From NCBI RefSeq assembly GCF_004745425.1, contig NZ_PGGK01000008.1, positions 47,415 through 111,414 on the forward strand: 64,000 nt of DNA. Reading direction: 5' to 3'. The notes under the pieces were generated by a model. That model searched no databases and had not been told where the DNA came from. It was given only the letters and a program-made list of their open reading frames with translations. Position 1 is the stretch's first letter. Each line of letters begins with the position of its first letter. This DNA is from Methanolobus halotolerans (GTDB lineage: Archaea; Halobacteriota; Methanosarcinia; Methanosarcinales; Methanosarcinaceae). Positions 8,556 through 18,691 of this stretch are shown here, piece after piece. Both the position numbers and the translations under genes were made by a program.

Positions 8556-9912
8556 ATGAACAAAACGCAACCAACAACTGATGCAAGCCTACCGGTGGCT
8601 GCTGAGTATCCTGGCAGTCATACCAATATCTTAAGAAAGATCAACAGAAATCTTTTCACAGGCTCTGACAGCCGTACAAATCTTTTTAAGGCTATCGGAC
8701 CTGGTATTCTGGTAGCTTGCTCTGCAATCGGCGGATCGCACCTGGTCTGGTCGACCCAGGCCGGAGCGCATTATGGATGGGGTCTTCTGGGGCTGATTAT
8801 ACTGGCCAATCTATTCAAATACCCGTTCTTCCTGTATGGTCAGCGCTATACGGCTGCTACTGGTGAAAGTCTTCTGGCAGGGTATCGGCGGCAGGGTTCT
8901 ATCTACATATATCTTTCTGGGTATCAACATCCTGACCGGCATCATTAATACTGCTGGGGTGGCCATGATAAGTGGTACGCTGTTTGCAGGATACGGGTTC
9001 AACGGTAGCAGTATTCCCACTTTCACGGTTGGAATTCTGGTAATCTGTGGTGTTGTCATCCTGATAGGTCACTATAAAGTACTGGATAAGCTGGCTAAAG
9101 CTGCCATAGTCTTGCTCGGGCTCAGTACAATGGTTGCACTGGGTCTGGCATTCACACACGGACCTGTTGCAGCGCCGGACTTTGTCGGTCCCAGTCCATG
9201 GACATGGATGGCTTTTCCTTTTTTGATAATGCTGCTTGGCTGGATGCCGGCACCTGTGGATCTATCAGCCTGGTCGAGTCTGTGGATGTTCAGCCGTGAA
9301 GAAGAAACCGGTCACTTTGCTACGAGCAGGGAAACTTCCATTGATTTCTACCTGGGTTACGTCATGGCAGTTTTAATGGCTGTGGCCTTTGTAGCTCTGG
9401 GCAAACTGATCATGTTCGGTTCCGGCTATGAATTTGCCAGTGGAGGTATCGGATTCAGTCAGCAACTGATAAGTCTGTATTCGGCAAATATTGGCGAATG
9501 GTCAAAACCGCTCATCCTGACTGCTGCCTTTATCACAATGTTCAGCACAACTATAACCTGTATTGATGGTTATCCACGTTCACTGGCAGCAAGCTGTACA
9601 TTGGTAAGTGACAGTTGCTCCAGGCGCTTCAAACCAATCTTCCAGTTCTGGATAGTGCTTTCAGTAATAATAGCTTCTTTGATCGTAATGTACTTTGTCA
9701 ACAACCTCTTGCAGCTGTTGAGCTTTGCAGCTATTATCAGCTTTGTAACTTCGCCGATTCTGGCTTATATAAATTATAAAGTGATGAATGGGAGCAATGT
9801 GCCGGCAGAAGAACGCCCCGGCATGGTCCTTAGGATTCTGAGCTGGACCGGACTGCTGTTTTTCCTGGTGATGACCCTGGGATTTATCTACGTGCAATTT
9901 ATCAGGGTCTGA
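8556..9912 (+). pseudogene. Frameshifted non-canonical Nramp-family transporter
   Basis: Two overlapping frames together make one Nramp-type membrane protein of about 450 residues. The first frame covers the N-terminus and first helices and ends at 8948. The second continues the same fold from about 8890 to 9912. The switch is near 8885-8900, where GESLLAGYRR in the first frame is followed by STYIFLGI in the second. A single-base insertion or deletion explains it. The metal-binding motifs of classical Nramps are absent: the helix-1 DPGN site is replaced by a GGSHLVWST segment, and helix-6 MPHN by MPAPVDLS. So even the intact ancestor may not carry Mn2+/Fe2+ in the usual way. The break could be real decay or a sequencing error. 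Confidence 0.75.
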
Positions 9913-9940
9913 AGGTGGTACTGCAGCAGGACTGGCAGGT

Positions 9941-11170
9941 CTACCTTTTTTTCCCTATAATTGCCTGATACTTTTCCCTTACCTTCTCATCAGTTGTATA
10001 ATCCATTAGCTGCTCCCATTTTTTCTGTAGTTCTATCAGATGACCGAATGGGTTGAAAGAAGGCACTGCATCATTTTTGGAAATAGGTATATTCTGCAAG
10101 GTCTCGACGCCGCCCTGAATGTCGCCATTTCTGCGATACTCGGCTGATAGGAGCATACAGGCATTCATTATTCTGTCATCGAGATCATCCTTAAAGAAAG
10201 CACCGGGGTATTCGCCGAAATCCTCCGCTGAAAGCTGTTTCATTCCTTCCTTTCCCTTTTGATGCCTTAATTTTTCCCTTTCAAAGACAAAGCGATATAT
10301 ATCTTCTCTCAGACGCTTCCATTGCGGATGGCTCTTTTCAGGTGGAAGATGTTTGATATGGAGCTCATTGTCCAGGAAAAACTTGTAACCGAACATCATT
10401 GCGTTCATAATGTAATCAATATCTTCTCCACGTCTGACATTAGGGTCAAAAGGTATCTTGCTGAAGAGCTCCCTGTGGATTGTCATGTTACCTCCGAACA
10501 CAAAAGGTGTTTCCTTTATGCGGGGTGGTGATGCGATTGTTGATTCAAAGGCTTTGTTCATCTGCTCCTGTTTGCCCCAGTAGCGTGCCCAGGCATCTTC
10601 AGGAACAGGCACGTAGAAGTCATCATCAGGCTGCAGATAGTAACCAGCCAGGCCGTATATCTTTTTGCCGTCGACCTCCTGGCCGATATGTTCCCTGACC
10701 TTGCCGATAAAACCCGTATCTTCGAATACCTCATCATCATCGATAAGTACCGCAGCATCCGCTCCCAGTATGTGGGGTATGAAAAGACACATATTACGTA
10801 CATTAGAGTATCCTCTGAGCTGCAGGAGATCTGCATACTCGCCTTTCCCATCCTGATCCATCATTTTGTGGATCTCTTTCAGATGCGAAGGCCCGAAAAC
10901 CATTGCCTTCACCCCGGCATCAGACGCAGCCTGTGCAACAATTTCCGTTACCTTTTTCTCGACCTCATTCTCAATATCAGGAGAAGTTGCAACTGCAAGC
11001 ACCACGAGACTGAAATCCTTATCATCAAGGACCCCGATGCTCCTGATGGCCCTGTCAAGCGTACCTTCCTCATCTATCGGGATGGGATGGTCATAAACAG
11101 CATCCCCTTCCTGCCAACCAGTACTACTGTCCCTTCCCCAGTAACTGGGTATTACCATTGTAAGTTCCAA
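9941..11170 (-). CDS. GT-A fold glycosyltransferase
   Basis: The 409-residue soluble protein starts with a Rossmann-like strand (MVIPSYW), has the metal-binding VLIDDDEVFE motif near residue 140, and a later RGEDIDYI motif typical of the catalytic side of GT-A inverting transferases. This supports transfer of a nucleotide-activated sugar, but donor and acceptor cannot be read from the sequence. The encoded start is TTG at 11170, with GGGAG about ten bases before; the ATG at 11158 is an alternative. It follows the asparagine-synthetase fusion in the same direction with about 80 bases between them. The two may be co-expressed, although a functional link is not obvious. Confidence 0.65.
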   Translation of the reverse strand: MELTMVIPSYWGRDSSTGWQEGDAVYDHPIPIDEEGTLDRAIRSIGVLDDKDFSLVVLAVATSPDIENEVEKKVTEIVAQAASDAGVKAMVFGPSHLKEIHKMMDQDGKGEYADLLQLRGYSNVRNMCLFIPHILGADAAVLIDDDEVFEDTGFIGKVREHIGQEVDGKKIYGLAGYYLQPDDDFYVPVPEDAWARYWGKQEQMNKAFESTIASPPRIKETPFVFGGNMTIHRELFSKIPFDPNVRRGEDIDYIMNAMMFGYKFFLDNELHIKHLPPEKSHPQWKRLREDIYRFVFEREKLRHQKGKEGMKQLSAEDFGEYPGAFFKDDLDDRIMNACMLLSAEYRRNGDIQGGVETLQNIPISKNDAVPSFNPFGHLIELQKKWEQLMDYTTDEKVREKYQAIIGKKR

Positions 11171-11249
11171 AATATTCCACTCCCTGTACTACTCTCACTA
11201 GCACTTATGAGGTGAACAGTATTTATATTCTTGCAGTTGATGCCAGTTC

Positions 11250-13427
11250 TCAGTACTTATCGACAAGTATGGCATCTTTTATTATCACTTTTGCTGTGTA
11301 CTCATCAAGTTCTATAACTTCCAATTCCTTGATCTCGATCCTTTTATGGTACATGGGACCGTCAAGCACGAAACTTTCAAACTCGCCACCCTCACCTGCT
11401 ATGTTGAGGCCTATCTTTTCGTTGAGCCGGACCAGCCTGTCAATGTCCTTCTCTCCTATCCTGCGTCCGACCCAGCTCTTATCAAGGCCGTAGGCTGCAA
11501 TGCTGCTGAAAATAAAATCAAAACCAATTGACAATAGCTGTCTCATCTCTTTTTCCTGGTCAATATGCCATAGGGGGGAGAAGGCTTTAAGGCCGAGTTC
11601 ATCGCAAACTTTCTCGATCCTTTCACGTTGATAATTTGAGTAAAGTGCTCCGGTGACAACTCCTTCAATACCGAACTCTTCTCTGGCCCTGCGAATGGCA
11701 TTTTTCATATCCTCCAGTTCTTTCTCTTTTTCGCCCGGTGTAATCTCCTCTATCAGGGGAATGCCCATTGCTTCCGCCTGCAGTTGTGCAAGGCCGATGT
11801 TCGGTGTGTGGAACATATAGGAATCAGGATTCTGGCTCTTTATCGTGATGAGACATTCCACGGCATAGTTCTGCTCTTGCATAATATGCATTGCATAATT
11901 ACTGTCCTTACCTGAGCTAAAGAGCACTCCGAGTTTCAGGTTGGGCTGAGCGTAGAACTGCTTCAGATACCCGGTCTTTGTAGAGTGACCTGCTCTTTTA
12001 GTAAGCTTACCAATAGCCTTATCGAACCTGCTTCCGTACTGTGCAGCCTGCTTTTTACGCAAGGCAACTTTTTCGGGGAGGCCCAGGCTCATGGCAGTCT
12101 CCCTCAGTATTAGCTTGTTCTGTTCTGCGCTTATCTTGTATTTTGGAGGGATCTTAAGACAATAGTCGACAAACCGTTTGTCCAGATAAGGCACACGTAA
12201 TTCGATGTTATTATTCATTGCAACAACATCATCCCTGTAAGTGTTCTTCTCGTATATCTTTAGTATATCCGCATAACAATCCCTGTTGATGTCGGTGGAG
12301 CGCTTATGCCTGTCATATCCGGCCAGCAGCTCATCTGCACCGGAACCTGAGAACATTACCCGTATACCGTCCATTCTTGCTGCAACACAGGCAACATACA
12401 TTGTCAGTGCAACTCCTGCCTTGGGGACATTAGTGTCTTCCACAAGCGGAACAACTGCCTTCAGGTATTCTTCAACCTCTTCAAGGGTAACTTTTTTGAT
12501 CTTTATGTCGAGGCCTAACTCTTCAGCCAGCATCTGTGCATGTTCTATATCAGGAGGCAGCTGCACATCATCAAGTCCGGCTGTATAGCATGTAAAATCG
12601 ATTCCGGGTTCCTTTCCGAGTTTCTTACACAGGTATGCGATTACAGTGGAGTCAAGCCCGCCGGAGAAAAGGATACCAAACTTCTCATCCGGGATACGTA
12701 TTGATATCGCATTTTCCAGCAGTTCCATAAAATCGTTCTTGATCACATCAAAAGAACTTGTGTTCTCGGGTACGATGGAAAAGAACTCTCTGTTAAAACG
12801 CTGCAGTGAATTGTCCTGCAGTCCGTAGACAAGCATCTCTCTGGGGTTGAGTTCTTTAATATCTGCAAAACCGTTTCCTGCAAGAGCTTTCTTTTCCGAT
12901 GCAAAGGCAAACCCTTCAGAGGTAGTGTACCATAAGGGCTTGATCCCGATTATATCCCTTGCAACATAGACTTTATCTCCTCTCCAGTAAGCAAAGGCAT
13001 ATACTCCTATGATCTCGGCAAGAAGGTCATCGATCGTTTGCAGTATGCTATCTTCGGATACATCATTGTTTTCCTGTAATTTCAGCTCTATGAGATTTAT
13101 GAGCATCTCCGCATCGTTTATTGCCGTAAGGCCATACTTTTCCCCAAGTTCTCTCCAGTTGTATATCTCGCAGTTGGCAGACAGCTTTCCAACAATTGTT
13201 ATAGGCTGTCTGACAAAGTCGACCATGGAATGGAGACAGTGGCCAAGTATGTTATTCATATAGCTATCTTTGGGAATATTCAATCTGCTTGTCTCCTTTG
13301 CGAACTCAAACCAGTCCTGTCCGCATATTCCTATACAGTCAAGACCCCTGTCCTTCATGGTCCCGATGGATCTCAGGGTCAGTTCAAATGCATTGTCATT
13401 GTTAAAAAAACCTGTAATTCCGCACAT
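11250..13427 (-). CDS. Asparagine synthetase / diphthamide-ligase-type ATPase fusion
   Basis: This 725-residue protein joins two enzymes. Residues 1 to about 220 form a class II glutaminase with the catalytic Cys2 and the ANCEIYN glutamine-binding motif. From about 225 to 480 comes the AsnB ATP-pyrophosphatase domain with SGGLDS at about 255-260. The last 230 residues are a second ATP-pyrophosphatase of the diphthine-ammonia-ligase (DPH6/MJ0570) family, opening with VLFSSGKDS and containing GVVTGALYSNYQR. AsnB amidates aspartate; DPH6 amidates diphthine on EF-2 using ammonia. The fusion could let one glutaminase feed both ligases. The ATG at 13427 is fixed because the second residue must be the nucleophilic cysteine. 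Confidence 0.85.
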   Translation of the reverse strand: MCGITGFFNNDNAFELTLRSIGTMKDRGLDCIGICGQDWFEFAKETSRLNIPKDSYMNNILGHCLHSMVDFVRQPITIVGKLSANCEIYNWRELGEKYGLTAINDAEMLINLIELKLQENNDVSEDSILQTIDDLLAEIIGVYAFAYWRGDKVYVARDIIGIKPLWYTTSEGFAFASEKKALAGNGFADIKELNPREMLVYGLQDNSLQRFNREFFSIVPENTSSFDVIKNDFMELLENAISIRIPDEKFGILFSGGLDSTVIAYLCKKLGKEPGIDFTCYTAGLDDVQLPPDIEHAQMLAEELGLDIKIKKVTLEEVEEYLKAVVPLVEDTNVPKAGVALTMYVACVAARMDGIRVMFSGSGADELLAGYDRHKRSTDINRDCYADILKIYEKNTYRDDVVAMNNNIELRVPYLDKRFVDYCLKIPPKYKISAEQNKLILRETAMSLGLPEKVALRKKQAAQYGSRFDKAIGKLTKRAGHSTKTGYLKQFYAQPNLKLGVLFSSGKDSNYAMHIMQEQNYAVECLITIKSQNPDSYMFHTPNIGLAQLQAEAMGIPLIEEITPGEKEKELEDMKNAIRRAREEFGIEGVVTGALYSNYQRERIEKVCDELGLKAFSPLWHIDQEKEMRQLLSIGFDFIFSSIAAYGLDKSWVGRRIGEKDIDRLVRLNEKIGLNIAGEGGEFESFVLDGPMYHKRIEIKELEVIELDEYTAKVIIKDAILVDKY

Positions 13428-13637
13428 TTTCCTGGTTTTAAGATGTATATGTTCAATTGAGTTTCTGAAATACTAAACCGATACTGCCAGATAAAAGTTT
13501 TGAATCAAAATAGTAAACAGGAACAAAAAGTAATATGAAAAACGGTAATAAACAAAAAAGAGAGAACTAAAGCAGAAATTCCGGGAGTATTCATGGAAGA
13601 TGAAACGATTGTAAGTTTGAACACTCACAAGACCGTT

Positions 13638-14021
13638 TCAAGGCTTGCAGTTGAGGGATACTCTTTCTTCAGGTGTAAGAGAGATATAGAACCTGAGGAT
13701 CTCATCGGGGTCCATGTCAACTCCGAGGTTGAAGCCCCGCTTTTCGCCTGCTTTTAAGAACCTCTCTTCCTTCTCATGTTTCCTGTACATCAGCTGGGTA
13801 ATCTCTTCTTTATTCAATCGGGACATATCGATCCTTTGAAGGAGGCCGATAAGCAGGAAATTATTTTCGGCATGCTCGTAATAACTCTCTTTCTTTTCCT
13901 TTTTTTTGTCCTGGTCGAATAGGTAGAAATGCTTCCCGTTTCCATCCTTGCCTGAGAGTAATATCTTCTTCAGAACCAGTTTTCCGTTTTCTGATACTAT
14001 GATCTTACGTTCGGTCTTCAT
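13638..14021 (-). CDS. Hypothetical charged protein, 127 residues
   Basis: I do not recognise this protein. It is rich in Lys and Glu, including a KKKEKKESYY run near residue 40, and has no membrane segment or signal peptide. A middle stretch (RLNKEEITQLMYRKHEKE) looks helical and might bind nucleic acid or protein, but no known domain is clear. The ATG at 14021 is the only good start in frame. It is separated by about 200 bases from the asparagine-synthetase fusion and is divergent from the archaetidylinositol-phosphate synthase gene, so it is probably a single-gene unit. Confidence 0.55.
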   Translation of the reverse strand: MKTERKIIVSENGKLVLKKILLSGKDGNGKHFYLFDQDKKKEKKESYYEHAENNFLLIGLLQRIDMSRLNKEEITQLMYRKHEKEERFLKAGEKRGFNLGVDMDPDEILRFYISLTPEERVSLNCKP

Positions 14022-14285
14022 TCCATTGCCTCGGCTTAAAATCTGATTTTAATGACAGTACTCCATACAACTGATCTGATCACAGGATTCTCATGCTTGA
14101 TTTGAATATATTTTCTCGTTTCTCAATCTACTATATAAACTTGTCTGCACTCTACAATATAATCACTATCATCATTATGATATCATTTTGATGTATACGA
14201 AAAGTTAAACATTACAGTTAACCAATACAGATGAAAAAACTAATAAATTATGATGGAATCCTGAGAAGACCTAAGGTGGAACTAT

Positions 14286-14873
14286 ATGTTCAGCGAACTA
14301 AAATCTAATATCAGGGTATCAATCTTGCCATTAGCAAAAAGAATACCCATGTCTCCGAATTCATTGACATTGATTGGCCTTCTTGTAAGCGTTTATGCCG
14401 CAATACAGTTTGCAAGGGGTTTCCTTGTATCCGGTGCTCTGATGATATTGTTAAGCGGGCTTTTCGATGCTTTCGATGGCGCGGTAGCCAGAGCAAATGG
14501 TTCCTCGAGTGCCTTTGGTGCTGTCTTTGATTCAGTTTGTGACAGATATGCCGATGCACTGATATTCGCAGGTATCATCTATGGTCTTATAGCAGGCAGC
14601 ATCCCCCAGATGTATATACTCTCCACGCCTTTATGGCTCTGGACCGTTATTGCGATCATTGGCTCCTACCTTGTCAGTTATACTCGCTCCAGGGCAGAGG
14701 CTATGGGTGCCCGGGAAATGGATATCGGGATTGCCGAGAGGCCGGAAAGAATGCTTATACTAATAGCCGGGGCCATGACGGGGATGCTTGGGGCGTCGAT
14801 ATTTATTATAGTCGTGTTTACTCATGTGACTGTTGTACAACGACTTATCCATGCCAGGAAATCACTTGCATAG
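14286..14873 (+). CDS. Archaetidylinositol phosphate synthase
   Basis: The 195-residue membrane protein has the CDP-alcohol phosphotransferase signature DGAVARANGSSSAFGAVFD...D (about residues 62-84), which binds the metal ions and the CDP-lipid. The archaeal members of this length join CDP-archaeol to inositol 1-phosphate, making archaetidylinositol phosphate for membrane lipids. Several hydrophobic helices flank the motif and continue to the C-terminus. The ATG at 14286 follows CTAAGGTGGAACT. The gene is followed by purS after about 95 bases. The substrate assignment follows the archaeal branch of the family; a related alcohol acceptor cannot be excluded. Confidence 0.8.
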   Translation: MFSELKSNIRVSILPLAKRIPMSPNSLTLIGLLVSVYAAIQFARGFLVSGALMILLSGLFDAFDGAVARANGSSSAFGAVFDSVCDRYADALIFAGIIYGLIAGSIPQMYILSTPLWLWTVIAIIGSYLVSYTRSRAEAMGAREMDIGIAERPERMLILIAGAMTGMLGASIFIIVVFTHVTVVQRLIHARKSLA

Positions 14874-14968
14874 GCTCAGAACCGAGGCAAAGATTATAAT
14901 ATAGAGTGCTCTATTTAAGCCTGATATCCATTAATAATTCTTATTTAAACAGAGCTGAGGATGCAAAG

Positions 14969-15220
14969 ATGCAGTATCAAGCTGAAGTAACTATCGAACT
15001 TAAGGCAGGTATGCTCGATCCAGAGGGCACAACAATTAAAAGAGCTCTTGAACACCTGGGATATGGGACCGACAGTGTCAGGACAGCTAAAAAGTACACT
15101 ATTACCCTTCAAGCAAAGAATATCGATGCTGCAAGAGTAAACGTAGAGGAAATGTGCCAGAAACTGATAGCAAACCCGATAATCCATAATTACGAAATAT
15201 TCCTGAGGGAACTAGAATGA
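14969..15220 (+). CDS. purS: Phosphoribosylformylglycinamidine synthase subunit PurS
   Basis: This 83-residue protein matches PurS, the small subunit that bridges PurQ and PurL in step four of purine biosynthesis (FGAR to FGAM). The LDPEGTTIKRALEHLGY segment near the N-terminus and the closing NPIIHNYEI are typical. I chose the ATG at 14969, which lies after GCTGAGG; a longer in-frame reading from 14906 adds 21 residues not seen in the family. The stop overlaps the start of purQ in ATGA, a sign of translational coupling. purL is not in the window. Confidence 0.92.
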   Translation: MQYQAEVTIELKAGMLDPEGTTIKRALEHLGYGTDSVRTAKKYTITLQAKNIDAARVNVEEMCQKLIANPIIHNYEIFLRELE

Positions 15221-15912
15221 GCATTGCCATCGTCCAGTTTGGTGGCAGCAACTGCGACCTTGATGTTCTTCATGTTCTCAGGGATGTTGTGGGTGTTGAT
15301 GCCGAGCTTGTGTGGTATAAGGAAGAGGACCTGGACAGGTTTGACGGTATTGTGATACCTGGTGGTTTCTCTTACGGTGATTATCTCAGAGCCGGTGCAA
15401 TAGCCGCACGTACTCCCATTATGAACTCAGTCAGGAAACAGGTGGAAGCCGGCAAGCCTGTCATAGGTATTTGCAATGGTTTTCAGGTGCTCACAGAATC
15501 CGGTCTTCTTGATGGTGCACTGACCACAAACAATTATCCCAAATTCCGATGCGAACCCACATACCTGAGGGTCGAGACCACGGAAACTCCATTCACTACA
15601 GGTTTTAAGAAAGGCGAGGTCCTGAATGTCCCTATAGCCCATATGGAAGGCAATTTCTATGCGGATGAACCTACTCTTGCAAGGCTGGAGCAAAATGATC
15701 AGGTTACCTTCAGGTATGTGGATGAGAAAGGCAGGGTCACAGACGAGGCAAATCCAAATGGTTCACAGGAAAACATTGCCGGAATCGTCAGCACTCAGAA
15801 GAACGTGCTTGGTATGATGCCACATCCTGAAAGAGCATCTGAAGATATCCTGGGTTCAGCTGACGGACTTAAAATTTTCAAATCAATGGCTGAGTATATC
15901 TCAGGCCGCTGA
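15217..15912 (+). CDS. purQ: Phosphoribosylformylglycinamidine synthase subunit PurQ
   Basis: The 231-residue protein is the class I glutaminase subunit of FGAM synthase. It supplies ammonia from glutamine to PurL. The nucleophile is the cysteine in GICNGFQVL (near residue 88), and the His/Glu partners lie in MMPHPERA near the C-terminus. IVQFGGSNCDLD at the start is typical of PurQ. The ATG at 15217 overlaps the purS stop, so the two subunits are made together. Length and motifs are normal. The next gene is on the same strand but 220 bases away with its own promoter. Confidence 0.95.
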   Translation: MSIAIVQFGGSNCDLDVLHVLRDVVGVDAELVWYKEEDLDRFDGIVIPGGFSYGDYLRAGAIAARTPIMNSVRKQVEAGKPVIGICNGFQVLTESGLLDGALTTNNYPKFRCEPTYLRVETTETPFTTGFKKGEVLNVPIAHMEGNFYADEPTLARLEQNDQVTFRYVDEKGRVTDEANPNGSQENIAGIVSTQKNVLGMMPHPERASEDILGSADGLKIFKSMAEYISGR

Positions 15913-16131
15913 AGTGTCTTATTTTAATTTGGTAGCAATAATTGCCATTTGGTAATTCCTGTGCTCTATATATTTTCTTTTTTGAAGCTACTTGCGATTA
16001 ATTGCAATAAAACTGAAATTAATTCATTAAAACTGGTTATATTGAAAATCCTTTTCTTTACCTGAATATATTCTTTCATTTTTGAAGGATTGTTTAGAAA
16101 CATTTTTATCTAACTTACGTCCTTATTTATA

Positions 16132-18648
16132 TTGAGTGGTGGTAGTATAATCAAAATAAACTTAGTTACTACAATGGTAATTTTATTGTTTTTATGTACA
16201 GGTCTTGTGAATGCTTCAGATAACTCAACCGAAACTCCGGTTGCTTCATTCTCTGCGGATGTCACAGAAGGCAAAGTGCCTCTGGAAGTCTGGTTTACTG
16301 ACACTTCAAGTGGAGAGCCGACTTCATGGGAATGGGACTTTGGTGACGGCAATAACTCAACCTTGCAGAACGTATCGCATGTTTTTGATGAAGCCGGTAC
16401 TTTTGATGTTAGTCTGACGGTAAGTAATGCTAATGGAACGGATTCTTTAACAGAGATGGGTTATATCTCAGCAGATACACGTCCGGTAGTTGCGATAGAT
16501 TCTATCGTTCCAGATCCTGCAATCAGGGGTGAGCAAGTTAACATGACTGGTATACATGTTTATAACTACAGTGCCATCCCAGAACGTTATGCTCATAGAT
16601 GGTATTCAGATCTAGATGGTTTACTATGTAAAGGAAAGAACGTATATACAGGAAGCCTATCAGTAGGCAATCATACTATAAGTTACCAAGTTGTGGACAG
16701 TGAAAAACAGTGGTCAGATCCGGTTTATGGTTCTGTGGTAGTTCTGGAGAATATTCCTCCAATAGCTACCATCGATTCTATAACTCCCAATCCTGCTTTT
16801 AAAAATCAGGAAATCAAATTTAGCGGGACCGGCATAGATCCGGATGGAAGAGATATAAAGTACAATGACTATGAATGGCATTCCAATATTGATAACTTCC
16901 TGAGCAACGAGTCAAGTTTTTCCACATCATCTCTTTCTGTTGGAACACATACCATTAACTTTAGTGTAAGGGACCACCTGCAGCAGTCTCCTGTTGAGAC
17001 TAAAATCATCGAAGTAAAAGGAAATACTCTACACCTGCAGGCAGAATTCCATAAAACCATAAGTACCAATAATCCGGTGGATATCAGTGTCAATGTAAGT
17101 GGAACCGATCCGGAGTCAACGGTAGTTTCAATAATTGATAGTAGTGATAATGTTGTCCTAACTGAAAATATCACTGAAAAGCTCAAATCAGGTAAGTACA
17201 CCTTTGAATGGGATGCAACAGACCAGCAGGGTGATCCTCTTCCAAGTGGAATGTATAATCTTAGTTTGATGAGTGATTCTATTTCAGAGGAGATACGCGT
17301 GACCGTTGATAACACGGCTCCAACTGTTGTTATTGATGATATTTCAGGTACATTTAATGAGGGAGATATTGTATATGCCAACTCGGAATTACTGGTTAAG
17401 GTATCCGAGTCCGAAAGAGATGTAGCAACTGTGGATATTACATTGTCATCTATTTCCGGTGATTTCACAGAAACTATCAGTGCAAACAATGAAGATGGCA
17501 CTTGGATTGGTGAGTTTGATCTGTCCTCTGTCCCTGATGGGAATTATACTGTTACGGCTGTTGCAAAGGATACTGCAAAGAATATTGCAAAGAATATCAA
17601 TGATACAACTTCGCATATAACAGTCAATGTCGATAAGACCGCACCTGTTATTGGGGATTATTCACCTGCAGACGGCAAGACTTTTGATGTAGGTACAACT
17701 GCTGTGGACATCAGTTTCTATTACAGTGACGCCAGGACAGGTATCAATACAAGTTCTATAGGTATGATAGTTGACAATATTGATGTGACAAACAATGCAA
17801 CGATAAATGCATCTTCAGCTTCATATAATGCCACAAGTCTGGCCAAAGGTGCTCATACTGCATCAATATCCTTAACAGATAACACGGGTAATGAAAAGAC
17901 CTTCACTACTAACTTCTGGATTGGTCCGAAGCCATCAGAAAAGACATCCCGAAGCAGTGGTAGCAGCGGTGGAGGTGGTGGCGGTGTCACAACAGGTGAG
18001 AAGTATGAGAACGTCCTCATAACTGAAGTGCAGAGTATCTACATCAATAAAGATTCCCATGTAATGTACGAGTTCAACAAAGAAGGTAATGCCATAACAG
18101 GTATCCAGTTCAATTCTTTGAAGAATTCCGGAAATATCAAGACCGTCCTTGAAATACTGAAAGGGCGCTCCTCGTTCGCGCAGACAGATGCTCCCGGAAA
18201 TGTTTATCAGCAGATGAACATTTGGGTTGGCAAGGCTGGGTTCGTCAGTCCTGAGAATATTGAAGATTTGCGCATTGTTTTCAGGGTAGAGAGATCATGG
18301 CTGGAGGAAAATAATATTGGAACTGATACTGTGAAGCTGTACAGGTACTCAGATGACTCATGGGATGCACTTTCTACTTCAGTGACCTCAGAAGATGGCC
18401 GCTTTGTTTACTTCGAGAGTCAGACTCCGGGCTTCTCACCTTTTGCGATCAGCTCTGATACAGAGGCTGTTGAAGTTACCGAAGAAGCTTCCCTGAGATC
18501 TGTAAATGATGAAGATGCTGTTCCAGGTGAGGGATCAAAAGATGTGGAAACTACAACCCGGAATTACCCACTTAATGTTCTGGTGGTAATTGGTGTAATT
18601 TCACTTATGCTTGCGGGTGTGTATGCTTTGTACAGGAAACAGAGATAA
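16132..18648 (+). CDS. Secreted PKD/PGF-pre-PGF surface protein
   Basis: This 838-residue protein begins with a hydrophobic signal segment ending at LVNA, followed by a PKD domain (about 35-115) with the WDFGDG motif. Further Ig-like repeats follow; one holds LPSGMYNLSL, as in FlgD-like folds. A Gly/Ser linker near residue 610 separates a PGF-pre-PGF type domain (about 620-780), and the protein ends in one transmembrane helix and Arg/Lys residues. Many Asn-X-Ser/Thr sites fit S-layer-type glycosylation. It is probably an envelope protein. The final helix has no PGF triplet. The likely start is TTG at 16132, because an in-frame stop lies at 16111; the first ATG is at 16174. Confidence 0.75.
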   Translation: MSGGSIIKINLVTTMVILLFLCTGLVNASDNSTETPVASFSADVTEGKVPLEVWFTDTSSGEPTSWEWDFGDGNNSTLQNVSHVFDEAGTFDVSLTVSNANGTDSLTEMGYISADTRPVVAIDSIVPDPAIRGEQVNMTGIHVYNYSAIPERYAHRWYSDLDGLLCKGKNVYTGSLSVGNHTISYQVVDSEKQWSDPVYGSVVVLENIPPIATIDSITPNPAFKNQEIKFSGTGIDPDGRDIKYNDYEWHSNIDNFLSNESSFSTSSLSVGTHTINFSVRDHLQQSPVETKIIEVKGNTLHLQAEFHKTISTNNPVDISVNVSGTDPESTVVSIIDSSDNVVLTENITEKLKSGKYTFEWDATDQQGDPLPSGMYNLSLMSDSISEEIRVTVDNTAPTVVIDDISGTFNEGDIVYANSELLVKVSESERDVATVDITLSSISGDFTETISANNEDGTWIGEFDLSSVPDGNYTVTAVAKDTAKNIAKNINDTTSHITVNVDKTAPVIGDYSPADGKTFDVGTTAVDISFYYSDARTGINTSSIGMIVDNIDVTNNATINASSASYNATSLAKGAHTASISLTDNTGNEKTFTTNFWIGPKPSEKTSRSSGSSGGGGGGVTTGEKYENVLITEVQSIYINKDSHVMYEFNKEGNAITGIQFNSLKNSGNIKTVLEILKGRSSFAQTDAPGNVYQQMNIWVGKAGFVSPENIEDLRIVFRVERSWLEENNIGTDTVKLYRYSDDSWDALSTSVTSEDGRFVYFESQTPGFSPFAISSDTEAVEVTEEASLRSVNDEDAVPGEGSKDVETTTRNYPLNVLVVIGVISLMLAGVYALYRKQR

Positions 18649-18691
18649 AGGATTATTTCTGTTTTTTATTTTTCTGTCGCAACCCGCATGA

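Noticed and set aside
13593..13760. Plus-strand open frame opposite the 127-residue gene
   Set aside because: Overlaps the minus-strand gene and shows no ribosome site; treated as a shadow.
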